DNA of 64,000 nt. It comes from Gerris lacustris. Taxonomy: Eukaryota; Arthropoda; Insecta; Hemiptera; Gerridae. The stretch covers positions 109,186,514-109,250,513 of the forward strand of contig OX578277.1 in NCBI GenBank assembly GCA_951217055.1. The letters run 5' to 3'. A model generated the notes under the pieces. That model ran no database searches and was not told the DNA's origin. It saw only the letters and a list, made by a program, of their open reading frames with translations. The position numbers were made by a program, and so were the translations under genes. Of the stretch, positions 47,701 through 56,700 are shown piece by piece. Positions within the stretch are counted from its first letter, which is position 1. Every line of letters starts with the position of its first letter.

Positions 47701-50700
47701 ACGACAGAGAAAAATCATTCTCCCATATAGCTCAGTTGGTAAGAGCACCTGTAACGGATTAATAAGGTGGTTAGGTTAAGATAGATTGTGTGAAATGTTT
47801 TTCCCTCTCGAACTTTCCAGTTAAATTGTGCTTAAGTACTTAAGTTTTAAAGCAGTATATTACCTTTTAGTGAACAAAATCTAGCATAGCCTCACATATT
47901 TGTCATTTTTTGACAGCTCGTTCTCATAATTTGTCAGGTGGGCACCATTTTTGTTTTATTAAAGTCTACTTTGATCAAAAAAAGTCGGGGCCCGTCCAAC
48001 TCAACTTAGATGTCCAAGTTGACTTTGATACCCTGTTTACACCATCAAAGTAGAGTCAAAGCTGACTTGGTCAAAGTACAGTTGGATCGTGTAAACGGGC
48101 CTTAATTATTTAAAATAAATTATAAGCGACTACAAAATAAATAAAATTACAAACATACTGTTCACTGACTATTAAAATTTAATTTTTGTGTTAGCATATA
48201 ATTTGGTTACAATTAATATTTTCTTCTTTTATTTTTATTGTTATCTTATTTAATTATATTGTATATTTGTTTTAGAGTAATTGAATATATACTGGAGATG
48301 CGAGTCCTGATGCCTCATCTGCACGAAGAATTTCTCTTTCGGTTTACCAAAATCTACCAAAATATCTGCCGAATTAGAACTAAGCCTCTGCAATTTATCG
48401 ATTCAGTCAGTTCAGTTTGCATTTTTTAAATAATATTTTAACTACCAATTTAATTAATTAATTTTATACCTAAATTTAAAATACCAATACAATTGGTACT
48501 AAACATTCTCATATACAAGTACATTATTACTTGGTCCGGAGTTTTCAATTTATTAGGCATTTTTCATGATTTCGTGGTTTCATTTAATTACAGTAAAACC
48601 CGGATAAGCTGGACGAATTCAGGCACAGATATTACTTCTGAGCTTGAATTGCTTGAAGAAAGAATTGTGGTCATTCAGTAGAATTATTTTTTTATATTAC
48701 TCCATTAGAGATAGTGTGCAAGAAAGTGTGTGACTAAAATCAAGCTAGAAATGTTTGTACAAGTTAATCTTTTAGTGCCTTCTAAGAATATGTGGTTGGC
48801 TACGTTCGTCTACGGGACATAGCTTGGCAATAGACATTTGAAACAAACAAACCGGCGGAGAGCGGTTATGTCCCACCCATTATGGTGGACATTGGGATTT
48901 TCATGATCCTGAATACAAAATTAGTCAGTAGACCAAAAATAAAGTTGATGTTAGTTTGTCACTGATAGGTTAGTTATTCAAATACAGGGTGGCCACTATA
49001 AACTGGCTCACCCAGTTATCTCTTTTATTTTTGAAGATAGAGAAAAAATGTAAATGGTAACTCACCTTGAATTTTCGCGTAGTTTTATAATATGAGTTCC
49101 AAAAATATTTTTATCTTATAGTTTCGGCGGTATCTCTCTCAACTTTGTAATTTTAAATGGTAACCTATATTTTTTATATTTTTTTCTTAAAATAGATTGC
49201 TTTAGAAGAAAAGTGAGCCTTGAACCAACAAAATCGGTTGAGAATTGACAGAGATATTCAGTTTTCAATGTAACAAAAATGCTATCTAAGTATGTAATAT
49301 ACTAAATTGAAAAAAAAATCATCTTAATTCAGTTTATTTCACTTTGTTCTTCACTTATTTAGGTTAGATGAATGCATTTACTGATCAAAAGTAAAACCTT
49401 CATTCCATTCCATTCAGGAACATCGTTAGTATGACCTCTTTTGATCAGTGTGTTGACAATCTTCCTTTTCTCTAAAGTTTCGGAATGGAATGGAAAAAAA
49501 GGTTTGACTTTTGATCAGTAAATGCATTCAACTAACCTAAATAAGTGAAATAAACAGAATTAAGATCATTTCGTTTAAGTTGAGTTTTTTTTTATTACAG
49601 TATTTTACATACTTAGATAGCATTTTTGTTACATTGAAAACTGAATATCTCTGTCAATTCTCAACCAATTTTGTTGGTTCAAGGTTCATTTTTCTTCTAA
49701 AGCAATCTATTTTAAGAAAAAAATATAGGTTACTATTTAAAATTACAAAGTTAAGAGAGATACCGCCGAAACTATAAGATAAAAATATTTTTGGAAATCA
49801 TATTATAAAACTACGCGAAAATCCAAGGTGAGTTACCATTTACATTTTTTCTCTATCTTCAAAAATAAAAGAGATAACAGGGTGAGCCAGTTTATCATGG
49901 CCACCCTGTATTACTCCATAGGCCAAACTAGAAGAAGGGGGGAATCTGTTTAGCAAAACAGGTCCTGGCTTGGAACCCCCAGGGATCTCGCTGACTTGGG
50001 CCACCCAGGGAAACCTGGAAAAGGACCATAAACAGGGAGAAATGAACAGTTGGCAGGATGTTGAAACTGTCTAAGTAGGTTGCTCAGAGCAGGGAGTCAT
50101 TCAGAAATGCTCTCAGCCTATGTTCCACCTGAGAAATTTACACCATTAAAATGCTCAACAATACTTAAGTGTTAGTTAAGAAATTAGATGCCACTCATAC
50201 TACATGTACTTAAAGATTAAAGGGATGGGTAGAAAGATCTTCCTTTATGATTTCAAATTGATAAAGAAACTAGCTGAAGTACCTGAAGCTGCCCGGGTTC
50301 CTAAACCGATCATCGGAACATAGTTTTACTAACTCAGAAACCATCCCGGGCAGCGTCCAACCATTCCCCAAAGTTTCATCGCAATCGGATGAACGGTTTA
50401 GGCAGGCATAAGAAACAGACATTCATTTTTCATTTAGATATAGGATGTGTGATTTTGTTGTTGTTTCTTTTCTTTCCAAAGAACATGGCTAATGCTTCTT
50501 TTTGTTCCAGATGGTCGAGAGAAGGCAAAAGGATGTTGAAGAACAAAATGACTCTTCAAGTAAGTTTGAATTATCTTTTTCTAAGTACAGTAGAACACCG
50601 AAAATTCAAAATCCCTGTAATTTGAACAACTTTCAGGATAAAAAATAATAAATTAACCAGAAGATAATAGAATTTAGAGCTAAGTAGAAATTGCCCAGGC

Positions 50701-53700
50701 AGCGTTCAGCCGGTGCGTCATGATTCTTAGAACAATCTTCTCTAGTCTTAGTCGTATGTCATATATTTCCAGTATGACCTCCCACCCTACATTTCTTTGA
50801 AACCAAATAAGATTTATTGACACTTTTTTTACTTTAGCACTCCCCTTGGTTCCGAGCAATAGTCTGCCCTACATAAGTCTCAAAGGTTTGTGTGTTTGTC
50901 TCCCCAAGACATTGAGACTCCTGGGGGCAGTTTTATATTTAATATTCCTTTATCTTAATAATTGATTAGACTAAGGGATATGATCACAATGATATACACA
51001 ACTGTTATATTCCTTTGTCCCAAGGTACATTGGAATAAATATCCCTTTGTCTTAATAGTAATTTAGACTAAGGTATATATGCTACTCTGTATATGTTCCT
51101 TTGTCTAAATAACTATTAACACAAGGGGATATAGGGGGTGCTAAAGTAAAAAAGTACCAATTTATTGATATTCTATTTCATAATTATTCTTGACCTCTTT
51201 TTTTTTTAACAGAAATGCTGGTTATTCCTCAATTCGGTACTTAGGAAGTCACCTATAAACTTTTAACACAGTAAAACCAGAACAACAATCTGGATAATCT
51301 GATATATAGATCAAACAAATAATAAATAGATGCGTATTCCATTAACATTTTTTATATAATTTCAAGACAACCTGCGGAAGCCTATGTACTAAGTTTATAT
51401 TTTAGTATTGTATTAAATTATTTTTTTAGTTTAATTGGACAATAATTTTTATTGTAATTTTAAAATGTTAACTTTTTCTGTTTTTAATTTGGTAACTTTC
51501 ATTTGTTTTGACCTGTTGTAGAGGGTGCTATCGTTTACATAGATCAGGTGAAAGAAGCTTTGAAAGAAATGAATATTCCTCCAACGGTTGAAAATGTTCA
51601 AATCAATAGTGGTGATCTACTTATAGCTGTGAGTCTATTTGTAATTTTTATTATTTTTTTTGTTATTGGTCGTCATCTTTACTCATGCAGAATACAAAGT
51701 AACAGATTTTTATGTTTAAATTAAAGTCAAAATAGATTCCTTGCAAATAGTTGAATTGTCTACTTGTGCAATAGAACTGGACTGAATAATGTCGCTAGGG
51801 GCAAGAAGCTAGCTCTGCTAATATGTGTATACAATTAGTGTTTACTTCAACAGCATAATGTGCTGAACGACAGGTAGCCAATAGCCAATGAGAGGCAGTC
51901 CCCATGCTTTTTTCTTTATACTCATGCCATTATACTTTGTAAATCTGACAGCTCAGATTGACCAACCTATGTGAGGAAAAAATAAAACCACTAGATGGTT
52001 ATCTTAAGGTTATCTAGTGATATTTTTGTTTGCCTAGTTGTCCTGACCTACTACCTGCCAAAATCTCCAGCTCTCATTGGCTCCCCTCCTGTTTTATTTT
52101 ATTTTTGTTTCAATTTTCCCGCACTGTCAGAATAACTAAGTATAATGGCATGAGTATAGTGATATACCCATATATTGTGATCGCTGGTAGTACAATGGCT
52201 GTAAAAAAAATTATTCCCTCTATATTTTTATAAAATATTTAAGAAATTAATAAGAATTATTTTATTTAATTTGTAATTAATAAATAAAATATAAAAATCC
52301 ATTTATTGCAAGACTGGACTTCATAATACAAATTACAAAAATTAAAAATATATAAATCTACTCGCAAATCGGCAGTTAGCCATGGCACCATTTAGGTGTT
52401 TTGGAAGCCTCAAATTTATTGTTTAACAAAAAACAAAATTAAAAATAAACACTTTCATTTTTTTTTTTAAAAATATACATACAATTTACATTAAAAATAA
52501 CGTTTGATTACTTTATTACTATTCCAAATTAAAATTCTACACTTAATTTCTGTACAACCATACATCTGTATAAACTTGCCTCATCCTATAGCACTCCACT
52601 CTCTTTCATGTCACTCTTCCACTCCACGCCATGCCACTCTATTCCATGTCACACCATCTTCTCATTTCTTCATCCCACTGGACACCTCGTCTTCACACAA
52701 TCTCTGGGGGGTACCAATTTATCATTTTATTTGTCCGTTTGTTATGTTATGTTCTCACAATATGGCCTGCCCAATTCCACTTTCTTTCGAAAGTAGCTTT
52801 TCCTACATCTTCCAACCTCGTCTGTTCCCTTATCCACTGATTGCTCTTAATGTCTTTCCTCAAAATCCTTAACATGCACCTTTCCATTCGTCGTTGAGTA
52901 ACTCTCATCTGTTTCACAGTGCTCTCTTTTTACTACTTTTTTATTAGCTTGCTTTCGTTTTTTGTTTGTTTGTTTGTCCAGTAAAAATCTTGCAATAGAT
53001 TTTTAACTAACTTCCCGAGTAGCTAGACATTTGAAACTTTTAGAACAGCTCAGAACACGATGACAATGCATTATTCTAATACTTTTAGCCATCTTTCAGC
53101 AGAATTTAATTCGTTTTCAGCAAATTTTGCTGTATAGAAAGTTAGTTCGGAAAAAATCCACAAGATATTTTATTTGTTTTGACATATCCCTTATTTACAA
53201 TCTTCATTTTGACGGGTTTCAAATTTATGATTTATGACAGAAAATTTAAAAACGTAGTATATAAAAAGTTCTTTTTATCTTGTAATTATAATGTCTATGC
53301 CTCCGATCCGTAGGTCATGACAGGTCTTACAGTAAGATTATCTAAAGTTTTGACTTTTGACAGTCAGATTGACCAACCTAAATGAGGAAAAAAATAAAGC
53401 CACTAGGCCTGTGGGAGGAGTGGGGCTAGTGAAATTGTTGTTAGCCATTTTTGTTGGCCAGACCTCCTAGAATTCAAAATCCTGACTTCTCATTGGCTCC
53501 CCACGAATTTTCCCACACTGTCTAAAGTCAAAACTTTAGATAATCTTGCTGTACACACATAGTCCACAGCTTATTTTTTAAGTCCATTCTTATTCCAGAT
53601 TTAAAGATATTTTTGAACTTGTTTAAGGCTCTCCATCCCAATACCGTTCTATAATTGACTTCCTTATTACTTTTCTTTGTTTTCAACTCATAATAGGCTT

Positions 53701-56700
53701 CCTAAATATATAAATTCATTAACCATATTGACCTTCATTTAATATCTATTTCAATGCATTCATTCTCTGTTTTGTCAATATTCCAGCTCATTATTTTGGT
53801 TTTTGACTCATTTATGGACACTTCCTGCTATATTTTTCTGGCTTGGTCTTAATCATTTGATATGATTACTATATCATCCACAAATTTCAGCATATTGAGC
53901 CACTCTCCATCCACCTTTATGCTGAGACCCTCCTAATTTGTAATTATTTAATTTAAACATTTTTCTTGTGTGTGTTAAGGGTTCGGACACAACATCAGTG
54001 GCAGCTGCTGCTTTGCTGTACTTCTTAGCAGTACATAAAGACATGCAGGAGAAGGTTTACGAGGAAGTGTCTGCAATATACGGACAAGATAACTTCAGAC
54101 CACTCTCTAGACAGGACTTGAACTCTATGACTTACCTTGATATGGCAGTGAATGAAGCACTCAGGTGGTCTGCTCCAACTGGCATCATTAAGACATTTAA
54201 ACAGGACATGGATGCAGGTATTTTAATTTCCTGTTATTTATTTATTAACCATTTTTAACCCTGGAATGCTAATGTTAGTCGAATCGACGAGCACAGTTTG
54301 AACCTTAACCTTTTACGCTCGTATGTGATGGTGATGGGGTAGCCCATCCTTCTGCAGTGCTTGCACTGGTTAGTAACACACCTGCTAGTGTAGCGGTAGT
54401 AGTCCTTTTGAGCATACACTCGTTTTCTGACAAATTCCCGTCAAAGCTACTTCGTCGATTTGACTAACGTTTAGTAATAGATGTAGGGAATTAATTGGTC
54501 GTCGAATGAGCCTATAGCCTGGGAAAATGGGCCTGGGGTAAGGGGAGGTAGGCCTAGAGGTAAAGGGCAATGGGCCTTGGGTAATTGGCCTTGGGCCAGA
54601 GACCAATGGCCGATAATCTAGGGCCTGGAGAACTGAGCAAAGGGCCAAGGGCTTTTGGCCTGGGGCATGGGACCTGGTGCATTAATGTTCACTCAATTTC
54701 AGATTCTTCTGATGTTCCTACTAAGTTATTTGTCCATCAAATGTTCGTATATATATATCTCACTAAAAGATTTAATAATGAGTTCTTAATAGTTTTCTCT
54801 TTATAAAAGTGTAGTTACAACCCAAAAAATGTATTTTCTGCATATGTTAGTCGAATTGACAAAGGTTTAGTAATACCAGCCATCCAATTACCATTAGTAT
54901 TTAAGGATTAATGAGTCCCCAATGGTAAAAGCCACAAGGGAAGTCAGAATAAAATACTTATTTATGTACCTAGGGAGTAAAGTAAGCCATTATTCCCTGG
55001 ACAAATAAGTTGGTTCTTGAGGCGAAGCCGAAGAAACCATGGTCCCTAAATCCCGAGGCGAAGCCGACGTAGACTTTTTAATTCCCGAGGCGCAGCCAAG
55101 GGAATAACGCAAATTAGCTCCTGAGGTGCAGCCGAGGGGGATAATTATCGTGACGGAAATTATAGCACTTTACTCCTGAGGTGCATACAATATTTTATCT
55201 CCAGTTGGGAGAAAACGCATCCTCATCCATTGCACAGTGTTTATTTATTATTTTAATAAATAACAAGAATTGTTAGCACTTTAATATACTTAATAGCAGA
55301 TATAAGAGATTTAATATTAAAAACAAATAAGAATTGCAATTAACCTCAAATAGAAGGTTATTTAGATGCAGATTTAAACAATGATAAGCACAAATAACAA
55401 ATAAGGTCAAAAAAGCAGTGTCGCCAACCTGATTTCAACAACTTCACTACATGAGCCATTCATTAATCATACTATAATTCTCTACTATTTATAAAATAAT
55501 TAAGTTGGCAATCCTCTTTCTCCCTGGTTTTACTTTTTCTACCTACTTATACTTTTTCCCCCTACTTTTTGAGTTCAGGGAAAAAATACTTACTTTGGTC
55601 CGTCCCTCTAAACTAATCCAAAATCTTAAATTTTTCTCCCTACTGGAGATAAAAAAAACTAACATTATTAGAGCTAACAAAAATAATCCAAATTAACAAC
55701 AAATTACAAACTAACAACAACTTGATTTTTGGTCTACTAACTATGTTTTATTCCTGGATCATGAAAATAATATTTTTCATCAAAATGGGTGGGACACGGC
55801 CCCTCTCCACCAGTCTGTTTTTTTTAATAGCCAATGGGCAAGCTATGTCCAGAAGACAAACTTCGCCAAACACATATTCTTAAAGGGCGTCAATAGATTA
55901 ACTTATAAACAAAATTCTAGTTGTGTAGTGACAGATATTAGTCACTTTTTTTTAATGCTATCTACTGTACTATACATATATTAAAGAGTGGTATCGTGGT
56001 TTTAAAAAATGACTTAACCCATTCAATGCGGGTGGATCCACTGTGGATCCATGCCGTGCTAACGTGCCTGACGGGTGGATCCACAGTGGATCCAAGCCCT
56101 CCCTTTCAGCCCTCTGTAGCTCTATTCTCCGTGCCTCGAGTAGAACCATCTTGCAAGGCTCCGTCAGGCCCGCTGACGTTTGTATCCACAGGGGATCCAA
56201 CAATTTTTTTTTTTTTTTTTTTTTTTAATTAACTGTTAAAGTTTCTATTCAGTCACTAAGGTAGGTTCATGAATTAGATTACGCATTCAATGGGTAGTTC
56301 TGCTTAGTGTGATCAAAATAGCTTGGAACGAGCCCACCCAATACCAATTCATTAAAAATTGTCTGTTTATTGTTATCAATATTTCGTTTATTGTGATCAA
56401 AGTCGAGATCTTTGGATTTATTTTTATCATTTTCGGGGAAACAGGGGGCTAGAGCTAAGGCACTGACGTTTCGGTGAACATCCTTTTTATTTCATAAAGT
56501 AAACCACACCTATCCTCCTCCCATTACTACGAAAGACCACAGTCTGATTTCAGAACTCAGTGTGATTTAGTCTTTCAATGATTCGTATTCTTTTATCAAG
56601 ATATTTACAATAGTTCACTTTACCAGTTGATGGCTTTGAACATTAAAATTCAATTTGTTGAAAGTGTTTTTTTAATTTTTATTATACTATTAATACTAAA

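Larger units (their letters stand above)
46543..48102. mobile_element. Harbinger-like element family H, full copy carrying tRNA-like inverted repeat
   Basis: Left end TGCCGGGTTTACATGATCC, right end GGATCGTGTAAACGGGCCT, TAA on both sides (46540-46542, 48103-48105). From the left: a 28-bp tandem array, the nested tRNA-bearing inverted repeat, then the right end shared with 1-320 and 2325-2463. 1,560 bp inside P450 intron 5. Confidence 0.8.
52560..53940 (-). pseudogene. RTE-clade reverse transcriptase pseudogene, interrupted
   Basis: On the minus strand, 53940-53565 encodes GLSIKVDGEWLNMLKFVDDI with the catalytic F-x-D-D box, then KTKIMSWNI. 52920-52560 encodes QRRMERCMLRILRKD and ATFERKWNWAGHIVR, the typical RTE C-terminus. 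Several stops and shifts make it dead. Two MITEs (52928-53265, 53328-53557) sit between the parts. Confidence 0.75.

Noticed and set aside
51213..51270. Possible extra P450 exon after a TTTTTTAACAG acceptor
   Set aside because: It gives CWLFLNSVLRK with no clan resemblance and no usable donor, and exon 7 joins exon 8 in phase without it.
52504..52872. 122-residue + strand frame
   Set aside because: It is antisense to the RTE C-terminal coding remnant on the minus strand.
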